Positions 26,911 to 36,217 of a stretch of DNA of 64,000 nucleotides are shown one piece after another (positions within the stretch are counted from its first letter, which is position 1; each line of letters opens with the position of its first letter). The stretch is from CAZGCA01 sp964524145 (GTDB lineage Bacteria > Hydrogenedentota > CAZGCA01): assembly GCA_964524145.1 (NCBI GenBank), contig CAZGCA010000011.1, positions 1-64,000 on the forward strand. Direction: 5' to 3'. The notes below the pieces were generated by a model. The model was given only the letters and a program-made list of their open reading frames with translations, had not been told where the DNA came from and searched no databases. The translations under genes were made by a program, and so were the position numbers.

Positions 26911-28278
26911 ATGGCAGATAGAACAAACCCGAATGATCGTCCGAACATCGTCTTGATGGTCTCTGACGACCACGGGAGAGAGACGGTCGGTTGCTATGGC
27001 AATCCAGTTGTCCAGACACCGCACCTGGACCAGCTTGCTGAAGACGGTGTGCGCTTCGTGAACAGCTTCTGCACGACGGCGTCCTGCGCCGCAAGTCGCT
27101 CGACGATCCTCACGGGTCTGCACAACCATGCCACCGGCACCTATGGTCATACGCACGGCAGACATCACTTCGCCTGCTTCGACGACGTTCAGACGCTGCC
27201 GGCCATGCTCGGGGAAGGCGGCTACCGCACCGGCCGTGTCGGGAAGATGCACTACGCTCCCGAGACGCTGTTTCCGTTCGACTGGGGACATCCCGACCTT
27301 TTGTTCGGGCGCGACGATGTGCGAATGTCAGAAGCGTGCCGGGAGTTTATCAGTGGACCTGAACCGTTCTTTCTATACTGGTGCTCGCACAACCCACACC
27401 GGGCGGGCCTGGTGGAAAGCCACCCGTTGCGACCAGACAATTTCGGGAACCCGCCCGAGCGGTTTCCCGGGGACGAAGAGCAGACGTATTCGGAACAAGA
27501 CGTTGTCGTACCACCTTTTCTGAGCGACACTCCGGAGGTGCGCGCGGAACTTGCCCAGTACTACCAGTCGGTTTCCCGTCTGGACCGTGGCGTGGGTCGC
27601 TTGATCCAGATCCTGAAAGAAGAGCAGAAGCTCGATCATACGGTGATCATCTACATCTCGGACAACGGCTCACCGTTTCCGGAGGCCAAGACAACGCTGT
27701 ACGAGCCCGGCATGTGCCTCCCCTGCATTGTGCGGAGCCCGCTGCATCAGAACCGCGGGACCATCTGTGACGGGTTGATCACCTGGGCGGATATAACCCC
27801 GACGGTACTGGACTTCGCGGGATTGTACGAGGACGAAACGCGATTCCACGGGCGTTCCTTCAAGCGTATCATAGACGAAGAGAGCCCGACGGACTGGCGT
27901 GACGAAATCTACGCGTCGCACACGTTCCACGAGATCACCAACTATTACCCGATGCGAGTGATCCGCACCAAGAGGTACAAGTTTATCTATAATATCGCGT
28001 GGAAGCTGGGCTACTCGTTTGCGAGCGACCTGTGGGAGTCGGCGTCCTGGCAGGCCACAGTCCGAGAAGGAGCCGAGAGGTTTGGAACCAGAACCGTCGA
28101 TGCATACATCCACCGTCCACGGTTCGAGTTGTACGACTTGGCGGCGGACCCCAATGAGGTAGAGAATCTGGCGGAGAATCCGCACTGTCGCCAATTGGTG
28201 GAGACGTTTGTCGAGAAGCTTAAGGGGTTTCAGACAGAGACGGAGGATCTCTGGTACCACAAATGGACCTATGAGTAG
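26911..28278 (+). CDS. Sulfatase (arylsulfatase family, formylglycine type)
   Basis: 455 residues from the ATG at 26911 (site GGAAGGG); a TTG at 26893 is possible. Sulfatase fold: NIVLMVSDDHGRE supplies the metal-binding Asp pair, and SCAASRSTILTGL carries the C-x-A-S-R motif whose Cys is converted to formylglycine. HNHATG and later YISDNGSPF, with metal-site D and N, are also present. No signal peptide is visible, so a cytoplasmic location is likely. The maturation enzyme is not in the window. It probably removes sulfate from a carbohydrate or aryl sulfate; substrate not determinable. Neighbouring UroD and dead sulfatase genes suggest a former catabolic cassette. Confidence 0.92.
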   Translation: MADRTNPNDRPNIVLMVSDDHGRETVGCYGNPVVQTPHLDQLAEDGVRFVNSFCTTASCAASRSTILTGLHNHATGTYGHTHGRHHFACFDDVQTLPAMLGEGGYRTGRVGKMHYAPETLFPFDWGHPDLLFGRDDVRMSEACREFISGPEPFFLYWCSHNPHRAGLVESHPLRPDNFGNPPERFPGDEEQTYSEQDVVVPPFLSDTPEVRAELAQYYQSVSRLDRGVGRLIQILKEEQKLDHTVIIYISDNGSPFPEAKTTLYEPGMCLPCIVRSPLHQNRGTICDGLITWADITPTVLDFAGLYEDETRFHGRSFKRIIDEESPTDWRDEIYASHTFHEITNYYPMRVIRTKRYKFIYNIAWKLGYSFASDLWESASWQATVREGAERFGTRTVDAYIHRPRFELYDLAADPNEVENLAENPHCRQLVETFVEKLKGFQTETEDLWYHKWTYE

Positions 28279-28379
28279 TCCCCCGGTGTCCTCCAACCAT
28301 CAAGTCCAGCCGACAACCGAAACGCCGCGGTTGGTTCTCATGACTGTCAACGGGTTAAGGAGATGACAGGGAGAGACCG

Positions 28380-29435
28380 ATGACTTCAAAGGAAAGAGTT
28401 CTTACGACCATCGCGCATCAGGAGCCGGACCGCGTTCCGGTTAACTACTACGGCAACGCCGGCATCGACCGGCGATTGCGGGAGCACTTTGGCTCTGACG
28501 ACATTCTAGACGCGCTTGGCGTGGACTTCCGTCAAGTAAGCGCTCCCTACAAGGGACCGCGTTTGCACGAAGACAAAGGGGATATTAAGGTTGATGAATG
28601 GGGCATCCACAGGCGATGGGTCGAGCATGAGTCAGGCGGGTACTGGGAGTATTGTGAATGGCCTCTGACGCACGCCACGCTCGAAGAGATCGAGGCGTGG
28701 GCAATGCCGAACCCCGACCATTTCGATTATTCCGGGATCGTCGATGCCTGCAAACAGATCAAAGACTACTGTGTCACCTGCGGCAGTGCGGGGTTACCCG
28801 ATACCATCAACGGCTGCGGTATGCTTCGCACGATGGAGCAGGTGTTGGTGGACCTGATAACCGACGATGAGGCGGGGCTCAGGTTGATCGACAAGCGAAA
28901 CGAGATCAGGCTCGAGGTCGTGGCTCGTACGCTGGAAGTCGGCGGAGGGAAGATTGATATCTTGTGTTTGGGCGAGGATTTGGGCACCCAACGCGGTCCC
29001 ACGATCAGCCTGGAACTGTTCCACAAACACATCCGGCCGCGCATCCAGAAGTACGTGGACTTGGCAAAAAACTTTGACATCCCAACAATGTTTCATTCCT
29101 GTGGGTCAAGCAGTTGGGCGTTCGACGACTTCATCGAGATGGGAATCGCCGTTGTCGAGACTCTCCAGCCTGAGGCGGCTGACATGAGTCCGGAGTATCT
29201 GAAAGGTCGTTTCGGTGATAAGTTGGCGTTCCATGGATGCATTTCCACGGCGGGACCATTGGCATATGGGACGCCAGAGGACGTGGTGAGCAACGTGCGG
29301 GAGACGCTCGAGATAATGATGCCCGGCAGCGGGTACATCCTGTCCCCCACCCATCAGGTGCAGGACAACACACCCACCGAGAACGTCGTCGCGATGTATG
29401 ACGCGGCCAGAAAGTACGGCGTGTATCATAGGTGA
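28380..29435 (+). CDS. UroD-family protein, corrinoid/zinc methyltransferase-like
   Basis: 351 residues. It begins TSKERVLTTIAHQEPDRVPVNYYG, the opening of the methyltransferase branch of the URO-D superfamily. A zinc site can be proposed from His239-Ser-Cys241 (MFHSCGSSSWAFDDF) and Cys287 (AFHGCISTAGPLAYGTPEDV), the H-x-C...C arrangement of MtaA/MtbA-type enzymes. No corrinoid protein or reactivator is encoded nearby, so substrate and acceptor are unknown. Preceded by a GGAG site. Compare the copy at 11774, which lacks the Cys. Confidence 0.87.
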   Translation: MTSKERVLTTIAHQEPDRVPVNYYGNAGIDRRLREHFGSDDILDALGVDFRQVSAPYKGPRLHEDKGDIKVDEWGIHRRWVEHESGGYWEYCEWPLTHATLEEIEAWAMPNPDHFDYSGIVDACKQIKDYCVTCGSAGLPDTINGCGMLRTMEQVLVDLITDDEAGLRLIDKRNEIRLEVVARTLEVGGGKIDILCLGEDLGTQRGPTISLELFHKHIRPRIQKYVDLAKNFDIPTMFHSCGSSSWAFDDFIEMGIAVVETLQPEAADMSPEYLKGRFGDKLAFHGCISTAGPLAYGTPEDVVSNVRETLEIMMPGSGYILSPTHQVQDNTPTENVVAMYDAARKYGVYHR

Positions 29436-29531
29436 AATGGCACCCGGCGCACAAGACGATCGAGCCGACGCGGAATTGGACGCCACTCCGCTTGAGATTG
29501 CTCCTGTTGGACAGGGAAGGATTGTACGAGA

Positions 29532-29567
29532 ATGAGTAAGCAAAGACCAAATATCCTGCTGATAACG
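29532..29567 (+). pseudogene. Sulfatase gene remnant (first 12 codons)
   Basis: An ATG behind GGAAGGA begins MSKQRPNILLIT, the N-terminus typical of a sulfatase, and about 12 codons later the sequence becomes the IS4-type transposase remnant. The rest of the gene is not in the window. This indicates insertion or deletion after a sulfatase that once followed the methyltransferase gene. Confidence 0.6.
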
Positions 29568-30007
29568 CGGTGGTGGTGCGGATCATCGAGTATAGGTTAC
29601 AAGACGTCTGCGACTCTGAACAACTCTATCGCCTGATCACCACCATCTTGGCCCCTGCCCAAACACCCCCTCAGGAACTGGCTGCGTTGTACCGCGAACG
29701 GTGGGAGGTGGGAGATAGAGGCCGCGCTCGAGGACGACGTCGACCCTGACAAACGCTCTTTCATTCACGTCCTGCACGTAGTGCGACGCAAACTGACCCA
29801 TTTCGTCGCTATTGTCCGCTCGGGACAGGAAAGCGTTTCATGAATCCGTTTCTCGACGAGACCCTCGAAGAGCGTGTCGTATCGAGCCGCGGCAGACGAA
29901 ACCCACGAGGAGTCAAACGCGAGATGAGCGACTATCCCATACGATCACAAAACAAGCTAACACCCAAGCGCATCGACATCCGCAACCACATCAGGATCGT
30001 TGAGTAA
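29561..30007 (+). pseudogene. IS4-family transposase remnant
   Basis: Reading frames encode VVRIIEYRLQDVCDSEQLYRL, ELAALYRERWEV (the conserved YxxRWxxE region of the DDE catalytic site, where the Glu is disturbed by a one-base insertion), then EDDVDPDKRSFIHVLHVVRR and a C-terminal SSRGRRNPRGVKREMSDYP ending at the stop TAA 30005-30007. The N-terminal half and part of the middle are missing, so it is inactive. Confidence 0.75.
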
Positions 30008-30248
30008 ACAGTATTGCCCGTAGGGCAGTCTCCCGAAAGAAGCGAGGTGACGGCGCAACCCGTTGGTTGATCAGTAGGTTACAGGAACCTGCGCGCCGTG
30101 CTAACGGTTCCGTTGTCGGACGCTCCTGCTTTCTTGCGGGTGACAGAAGGGAAGATGTTCGGACCATGCATCCAGCAGCCAAAAGTATCGGAAATTCGGC
30201 CGATATCCCCGAGACACGTGTTTGTGGTGGGTGGCGGGAAGAAAGTTC

Positions 30249-30277
30249 TTGACATTTGCCGCTTGTTTCATTATAAT
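30249..30277 (+). promoter_or_regulatory. Perfect consensus sigma-70 promoter
   Basis: TTGACA (30249-30254), 17 bp spacer, TATAAT (30272-30277). Both hexamers are fully consensus. Expected start about 30284, 350 bp before the ATG at 30632; the transcript would cover the second promoter. The rest of 30008-30631 shows no gene. Confidence 0.7.
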
Positions 30278-30407
30278 TGGTTCTGCTCTTTGAGGTAGCG
30301 GACAATTCGAAGCCGCGTTGCGAGGTTACGTAGCGGGGTGATGGCGGTCAAAAAGTCGAACTCTTCACTGTGTGGAAAGGGGGCAAATCCATACCTGTAA
30401 AAAGTTG

Positions 30408-30436
30408 TTGACACGGTTTGTGTTGTGTGGTATACT
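30408..30436 (+). promoter_or_regulatory. Strong sigma-70 promoter directly upstream of the giant IPT gene
   Basis: TTGACA (30408-30413), 17 bp spacer, TATACT (30431-30436). Start expected near 30443, leaving a 190-base leader before the ribosome site AAAGGAG and the ATG at 30632. Confidence 0.7.
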
Positions 30437-30631
30437 TCTGTGCGTTTTTGGGAGGCGCTCGGTTGAATGATTCGGCGCAAGGTCGAATCGTCACGTGGGC
30501 GCGTGGACTGTGTGAGTTTGTCTGAATCGTTAGATTATGGTAAGCGACAGACAGTTGGTCTTAGGAGGCCGCGCCGTTAACGCGGAAGGAGAAACGGCGG
30601 TATCCACGAAAGAAACGAAAGGAGAAGCAAA

Positions 30632-33600
30632 ATGGGGAAGGCAACTAGACTAGGGTTAGGGGTAGTTTTCGCGGCGGCGGCTCTGATGAGCCTGTGCTTC
30701 GGATTGTTGCCAGGAGCGGCGACACTATCTCTACGCAACGTGTTGTTGGCTCAGGAGGCCACGGGCGTCTATCTGGGTTTGGGCGAAGACGTAGGGGAGT
30801 TTGTGTTTGAGGACAGGGAAATCGTTCTGGTTCCCGGTCAACAGCAGATCCTCAACGCGGCGGCAGTGTACAGTCCGCCGGAGCTTTTGCCGCCCGAACC
30901 GAGCATATATGTCGTGGTCCCGCCAGAGCTGGGTACCATCACCAGCAACACACCGGACATGTGGGTAACGTTCACGGCAGCACAGCCGCCAGGGAAGATA
31001 GCTCTGGCCGAAGGCACGATCGCGGTCAACTTCAATGGCGTGCTCAGCCAGAATGTAGCTGACACGACAGTTGCGCAACCGGCGTCCGATGTGACGATAG
31101 TCGCCCCACAAGACGGTGACACGGTTTACGTGATACCGATCCAGGCGGGCACAATCCTCACGCCGTACCTGCCGATTCGCTCTCGCACGGACAGCCCGCT
31201 CGGTACCGACAGGGTGGAGTATCGGCGTGACGTTACCGCTGTGCTGGCAACGGATACAGACACGCCCTACGACGCCTTCTTGCCGGTCAAGGTCGATCCT
31301 CCGACGATCAGCTTTGGTCTCCCCCTATTTCAGGGTGACAGCGTTTTGATCGCCGCTTACCTCTATGCGCTGGGGAACACAAGCGGTTTGCCTGACGATA
31401 TCGACGAGATAACCGTCGATGTCGCCGCACTGCCGGCGGACGCCGACGATAACGGCATTCCGGACAACCCGTTCGACATTCAAAGCCTGGCCATCGGTGT
31501 ACGGGAAGGACAAGAATTGGGCGACCCGGTAAACATCCTTGTGGCGGAGGTGCCGGCCGATCTTGCAGCGCCGATAAGCTTCCTGACGATGGATCAGGTG
31601 GAGATCGAGTTCCCGGCCGATTTCGCTTCCGGTGTGAATTGGGAGGGACTCGGCTACACTGTTGACAATGTGGTTCAGCTGGAGTTGGTTGTCAGAACGT
31701 CGCCGGGCATTCTCGGCATACACGGGCTTACGACAGCCTTAGACCTTGCGACTGCGTTTCCGGGCACTGCGGCGGGGCCTGTGGTTGACATCCATCTGCT
31801 CGCATTGATGGACGATGCCGCGGAACTCGAGATAGACGACTTCGATCTGCCGGTGACGTTGCGGATACCGGTTGACGACATCGACGCGAACAACCAGATA
31901 GTGTTCACTGAGACCGATCTCGACGCAGCATACAATACAGCCCCGACGACCAGTCCTGCCGTATTCGAGCAGCTCGCTGGCGGCGTTGCCGAGGAGGAAG
32001 GGCTTGCGGTCATCGAGGTGAATGACTTTACCGCGTTTGTGCCGCGGATTATCAACGGCGCGCCGGCGATTGGCTTTGTGAATCCGGCGGTGGGCTCAGA
32101 GGCCGGCGGCACAAACATCGGCATCTTCGGTGACGGGTTCCAGGCAGGCGCGGTTGTGGAGGTCGGCGGTGTGCCGGCGCCCGTGCTGGGCGTTCTTCCG
32201 ACAGTGATCGGGGCAGAGACAGGGCCGCTTCCGGTCTATGGAGATACGGCTGTTGATGTCGTGGTGACCAATCCGGACGGTTTGTTCGACGTCCTGGTTG
32301 GCGGATACACCTACTTGGCGGAGCCGCCCAACATTCTCGACATTGACCCGGCCGAGGGCGCGCTAGCCGGCGGCGATACCGTGACGATACTCGGTGAGTT
32401 CTTCGACGACGACATCCGCGTCATCTTCGGCCCCAACGAGTCGGGGAGTGTGACGTTCCAGAGCATTACTGTTCACACGGCCGAGCTGACGGTGATAACC
32501 CCGCCGGGCGACGACATTGGTTGCGTTCCCGTGAGCGTTGTCAACCCCGGTTCCGGGCTGTACAACGTAGTTCCGGACGGTTTCTGTTACTGTGCGGCGC
32601 CCGAAGTTACCGGCGTGGCTCCGAGTGAGGGTGAGGAAAACACGCAAGTAACCGTCTCTGGTAATAACTTCCGCGAGCCGCTCACCGTGACCTTCGACAG
32701 TGCAGAGGCGTCGATTGTGACTGTCAACACTCCCGAGGGTTGGGTAGATGTATTGGCGCCCGCCGGCGAGGGTACGGTCGACGTATCGGTGACGACGATA
32801 TGCGGTACCGGCACGCTCGAAAGCGCGTTCACGTACGCAATCCCTTGTGTTTCGGTCACGGCGATCGATCCTGATGAAGGTCCGGACGTCGGCGGCACGG
32901 ACGTGACGATCACCGGTTCGAACTTCGATCAGGGCGCCGATGATCTGACAGTCGAAATCGGCGGTACCGAGGTCACCAACCTCGTGGTGGTTTCCACCAC
33001 GGAGCTAACCTGCACGACGCCTGCCGGTGAAGCCGGCCCTGCGGACGTTACCGTGAGTTCCGCGTTGTTGGCGTGCAGCGATACGCTCGTAGGCGGGTTC
33101 ACGTACCAACCGACGCAGGTGGCGATCACCGTCGGCGTTATCGGTGCGAATCCGGGCGACGCGGTGGCATTGCCGATAGATATCGCGTCGGATAATGACG
33201 GCCAAGCGTCGACGGTCAGCTTCGATCTCGTGTTCGATCCGACCATGTTGGCGCTTGACACCAGCCTTGGCAACAACGGCATACTCGACGGTCCTCCGAC
33301 CGACGCTGCCGGCAAGGACGGTTCGATCAACGTACCGTCGCCGGGTCTCGCGAAGGTCGTTATCGCCGGGTTCAACACGAACTCTATCGGTGATGGCCTG
33401 CTTGCAAGCGTTGGGTTCATCATCGATCCTGGTGTTGCCGTGGCGACCGTCATACCGGTAGACATCCAAAACGCGGTGGCCGCCGATCCAGGCGGCAGTC
33501 CCAATATCACCGCCGGTCTTGACGGCGCGGTCGTTGCCACGCCGATTGTGACCATTACGGCCATCGACCCGAACACGGGCGATGTGGCTGGTGGACAAAC

Positions 33601-35875
33601 AACCACCATAACCGGTAGCGGGTTCCTCGCCAGCAGCATGTACGTGCTGTTTGACGCTGACCCGGGCACCGACGTCACCGTGATAGATTCGAACACGCTG
33701 ACAGTGGTTACACCGATGCACGCTGAAGGTGCCGTTGACGTCACTGTCGGCATAACGGGTATTCCGTTCGCAGATTGGAACCCCGTGCTGCTAGGCGGAT
33801 ACACGTATACAGTTGTACCGCCTGACGTAGTCGTTACGTCGATAGACCCGGCTGCCGGGTGTGCGAACGTGGCGACACCGGTGACGATCACCGGGGAAGG
33901 GTTCGTTGCGGGAGCGGTGGTGACAATAGGTGGTGTTCCGGCCACTGATGTTGTTGTGGTTTCGGATACCGTGATTACCGCTGTCGCACCGGCAGGAACT
34001 CCGGGTGATGCGTTGGTGGTTGTGACCGTTGGCGTACTCTCCTCCGACGATCAGGTGTGCTTCACCTATCTGGAGGTGCCGGAGATCACCAGAATCGAGC
34101 CCACTGGCGGCCAGAGACCCGGCGGCAACGTCATTCTGTTCGGCGATATCCTCAGCAGCGACGACGTGGTAACGTTCGACGGTGTAGCAGCATTCACGTT
34201 CATTGCCGTCGACGGCGACCTAGGCGCTGTTGGTGCGATTGTTCCTGCTGCACTGCCGTTTGGGTTCGTGGACGTCGTTGCCACGGATGGCACGACCGGA
34301 TGCTCGTCGGCACCGTTCACGTTCGAGCTCGTCCCGATTACACCGCCCGACATCGAGTCCATAACGCCGGCTGAAGGCTGCATGACAGGCGGCACGGCGG
34401 TTACCATAACCGGTACCGGGTTCAAGGCGGGTGCGACCGTGACCTTCTCGAAGGACGCGTTCTCGGCGGATGCGACCGACGTCGTGGTCAACACCACCGA
34501 GATAACCTGCCTGACGCCTGCGAAGACGGAAGGCTGCTGCGTCGACGTGACGGTGACCAACTCTGACACTGGTGCCGACACGCTCGTGGAAGCGTTCTGT
34601 TACCTCGAGACGGTGACCATTGATGACGTATCACCTGCCACCGGCCCGGCGATAGGCGGTCCGCAGATAACGATAACCGGTACGAACTTCGTGCCCGGCG
34701 CGACGACGGTCATGTTCGATTCAGTTGTCGCGACGATAGTGAGCATCAACGGCACTGAGATCGTTGTGTACCTGCCGAAGTACGTCATACCGGATGGTCT
34801 CAGCCACGTCGATGTTGACGTTGTTGTCACGGTGGATGACAGTATTGTTGAACCGTGCAACGTGGCGACGGAATCGTTCCGGTACCTGCGCAACATCCAG
34901 GATCTCGGGCTGAATCCGGGTGACGTCGCCATCGGTAAGGTTGGTCCTGTCGATGTCGCGATAGTGGCCGTGCCCGGTTGTCCGGCGGACGACACCATCG
35001 TCACGCTGCCGGGCGTTACGATCACGATACCGTGCCAGCCTGGCGGTCTGGTGGCGTTGATAACCGCCTCGGCCGATCTGGCGGATCTGTTCCCGGATCT
35101 CGACGCGATAGGCGAATCTGCCGGCGCGAGGTTTGTCGACATCAACTTCGTGGCCGCGGACGGCACCGACTTCACCGGTACGTTGCCGGGTCTGCCGGTC
35201 ACGATAGACTTCGACGTTGATGCGAGCGGTCTGACGGTCGAGCAGATACTCGACCTGAACCTGGTCGCGGCCGACACGGACTATGGTCCGGATAATCTGT
35301 TGGCAAACGCCTTCCAGTCGGTGCTTGGCGCGAACGCGCTGACGGTCAGAGACGTCGGTCCGGTGTTGCTTGATGCGGCTGGCGAAGTGCTGGATCCGGA
35401 AGCCGAAGGGTTCGATCCTGCGGACATCGCGGTTGTGCGCGTCCAGCTCAGCGAGTTCTCGATTCTCAGCGTTGCCGTGCAGGCAATATGTGAAGTCCCG
35501 TGGGGATCCATCCTGACGCTGATGGCGGCCATACTCGCGCTGCTCGGTGGACGTGACGGCGGCGGCGGCGGCGGCGGACCGTGCTTCATCGCGACCGCAG
35601 CTTACGGCACGCCGTTGGCCGACCAGATCGACCTGCTCCGCGCGTTCAGAGACGACGTGCTGCTGAGCAACGCGGTAGGCACCGCGCTGGTCAACACCTA
35701 CTACACCTACAGCCCGGCGATAGCCGATGCCATATCGAGCAGCCCGGTGCTGAAGGCCCTGGTGAGACTCGCGCTGACGCCGTTCTTGCTCATCGCCAGA
35801 TACTACATGGTCATCATGGCCATGGCGCTGGCAAGCACGGCAGCATTCGTCGTGAGGCTGCGAAGGGTTAAATAG
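30632..35875 (+). CDS. Giant IPT-repeat surface protein with cohesin-like domain and CFI-box-CTERM
   Basis: 1747 residues. Signal peptide (about 1-40) and an N-terminal region to about 475. Nine IPT/TIG-type modules are visible by their P-x3-G...GG..V-T-I-x-G-x-x-F pattern: four near residues 483, 570, 659 and 744, then a cohesin-like domain (829-970), then five near 976, 1069, 1150, 1243 and 1329. A C-terminal region (about 1420-1620) ends in a poly-Gly linker followed by the CFI-box (CFIATAAYGTP, about 1650) and a hydrophobic tail with RLRRVK. This is the CFI-box-CTERM sorting tail; the Cys probably serves for processing or anchoring. Likely a cell-surface adhesin or scaffold. Confidence 0.9.
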   Translation: MGKATRLGLGVVFAAAALMSLCFGLLPGAATLSLRNVLLAQEATGVYLGLGEDVGEFVFEDREIVLVPGQQQILNAAAVYSPPELLPPEPSIYVVVPPELGTITSNTPDMWVTFTAAQPPGKIALAEGTIAVNFNGVLSQNVADTTVAQPASDVTIVAPQDGDTVYVIPIQAGTILTPYLPIRSRTDSPLGTDRVEYRRDVTAVLATDTDTPYDAFLPVKVDPPTISFGLPLFQGDSVLIAAYLYALGNTSGLPDDIDEITVDVAALPADADDNGIPDNPFDIQSLAIGVREGQELGDPVNILVAEVPADLAAPISFLTMDQVEIEFPADFASGVNWEGLGYTVDNVVQLELVVRTSPGILGIHGLTTALDLATAFPGTAAGPVVDIHLLALMDDAAELEIDDFDLPVTLRIPVDDIDANNQIVFTETDLDAAYNTAPTTSPAVFEQLAGGVAEEEGLAVIEVNDFTAFVPRIINGAPAIGFVNPAVGSEAGGTNIGIFGDGFQAGAVVEVGGVPAPVLGVLPTVIGAETGPLPVYGDTAVDVVVTNPDGLFDVLVGGYTYLAEPPNILDIDPAEGALAGGDTVTILGEFFDDDIRVIFGPNESGSVTFQSITVHTAELTVITPPGDDIGCVPVSVVNPGSGLYNVVPDGFCYCAAPEVTGVAPSEGEENTQVTVSGNNFREPLTVTFDSAEASIVTVNTPEGWVDVLAPAGEGTVDVSVTTICGTGTLESAFTYAIPCVSVTAIDPDEGPDVGGTDVTITGSNFDQGADDLTVEIGGTEVTNLVVVSTTELTCTTPAGEAGPADVTVSSALLACSDTLVGGFTYQPTQVAITVGVIGANPGDAVALPIDIASDNDGQASTVSFDLVFDPTMLALDTSLGNNGILDGPPTDAAGKDGSINVPSPGLAKVVIAGFNTNSIGDGLLASVGFIIDPGVAVATVIPVDIQNAVAADPGGSPNITAGLDGAVVATPIVTITAIDPNTGDVAGGQTTTITGSGFLASSMYVLFDADPGTDVTVIDSNTLTVVTPMHAEGAVDVTVGITGIPFADWNPVLLGGYTYTVVPPDVVVTSIDPAAGCANVATPVTITGEGFVAGAVVTIGGVPATDVVVVSDTVITAVAPAGTPGDALVVVTVGVLSSDDQVCFTYLEVPEITRIEPTGGQRPGGNVILFGDILSSDDVVTFDGVAAFTFIAVDGDLGAVGAIVPAALPFGFVDVVATDGTTGCSSAPFTFELVPITPPDIESITPAEGCMTGGTAVTITGTGFKAGATVTFSKDAFSADATDVVVNTTEITCLTPAKTEGCCVDVTVTNSDTGADTLVEAFCYLETVTIDDVSPATGPAIGGPQITITGTNFVPGATTVMFDSVVATIVSINGTEIVVYLPKYVIPDGLSHVDVDVVVTVDDSIVEPCNVATESFRYLRNIQDLGLNPGDVAIGKVGPVDVAIVAVPGCPADDTIVTLPGVTITIPCQPGGLVALITASADLADLFPDLDAIGESAGARFVDINFVAADGTDFTGTLPGLPVTIDFDVDASGLTVEQILDLNLVAADTDYGPDNLLANAFQSVLGANALTVRDVGPVLLDAAGEVLDPEAEGFDPADIAVVRVQLSEFSILSVAVQAICEVPWGSILTLMAAILALLGGRDGGGGGGGPCFIATAAYGTPLADQIDLLRAFRDDVLLSNAVGTALVNTYYTYSPAIADAISSSPVLKALVRLALTPFLLIARYYMVIMAMALASTAAFVVRLRRVK

Positions 35876-35892
35876 AGCAATACGAAACGAAG

Positions 35893-35929
35893 AAGCTCCG
35901 GCTTGGGGGCAATCCCCCAGCCGGAGCTT
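35893..35929 (+). terminator. Strong hairpin, probable terminator of the IPT gene
   Basis: AAGCTCCGGCT-GGGGG (with one bulged T) pairs with CCCCC-AGCCGGAGCTT around a CAAT loop, 18 bp after the stop. It is followed by CTGTATTT, a weak T-tract. No gene is seen in 35930-36217. Confidence 0.65.
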
Positions 35930-36217
35930 CTGTATTTGGAACTTGTTCCCATACCTCCAGACGTGCCTATTCAACTGCAAGCAGGGGCCTAGCGGTCCTT
36001 AGCATTCCCAAGTTTGTCCCATGTGGGCGGACAACCATATCAATAACGTTTCCCCAGGAAAGTGCACAAGAGCAGGAAGTTCCCGTTCTTGACTCCAGCG
36101 CTAAAGCGTGAGCGTGTCGTGTAAGAAGCACACGTTTTGATGAGTCTAGCGCCACGAGTATGACTGGGCAACTTCATGATTGGCGGCACTAACACGTGCG
36201 GCTAAGGGTATGGTTTC

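Noticed and set aside
30443..30631. Possible riboswitch in the long leader of the IPT gene
   Set aside because: No recognised conserved core could be identified by eye; reported only as a long leader.
34721..35980. 419-codon minus-strand frame
   Set aside because: Antisense to the IPT protein; composition Arg/Gln-rich without motifs.
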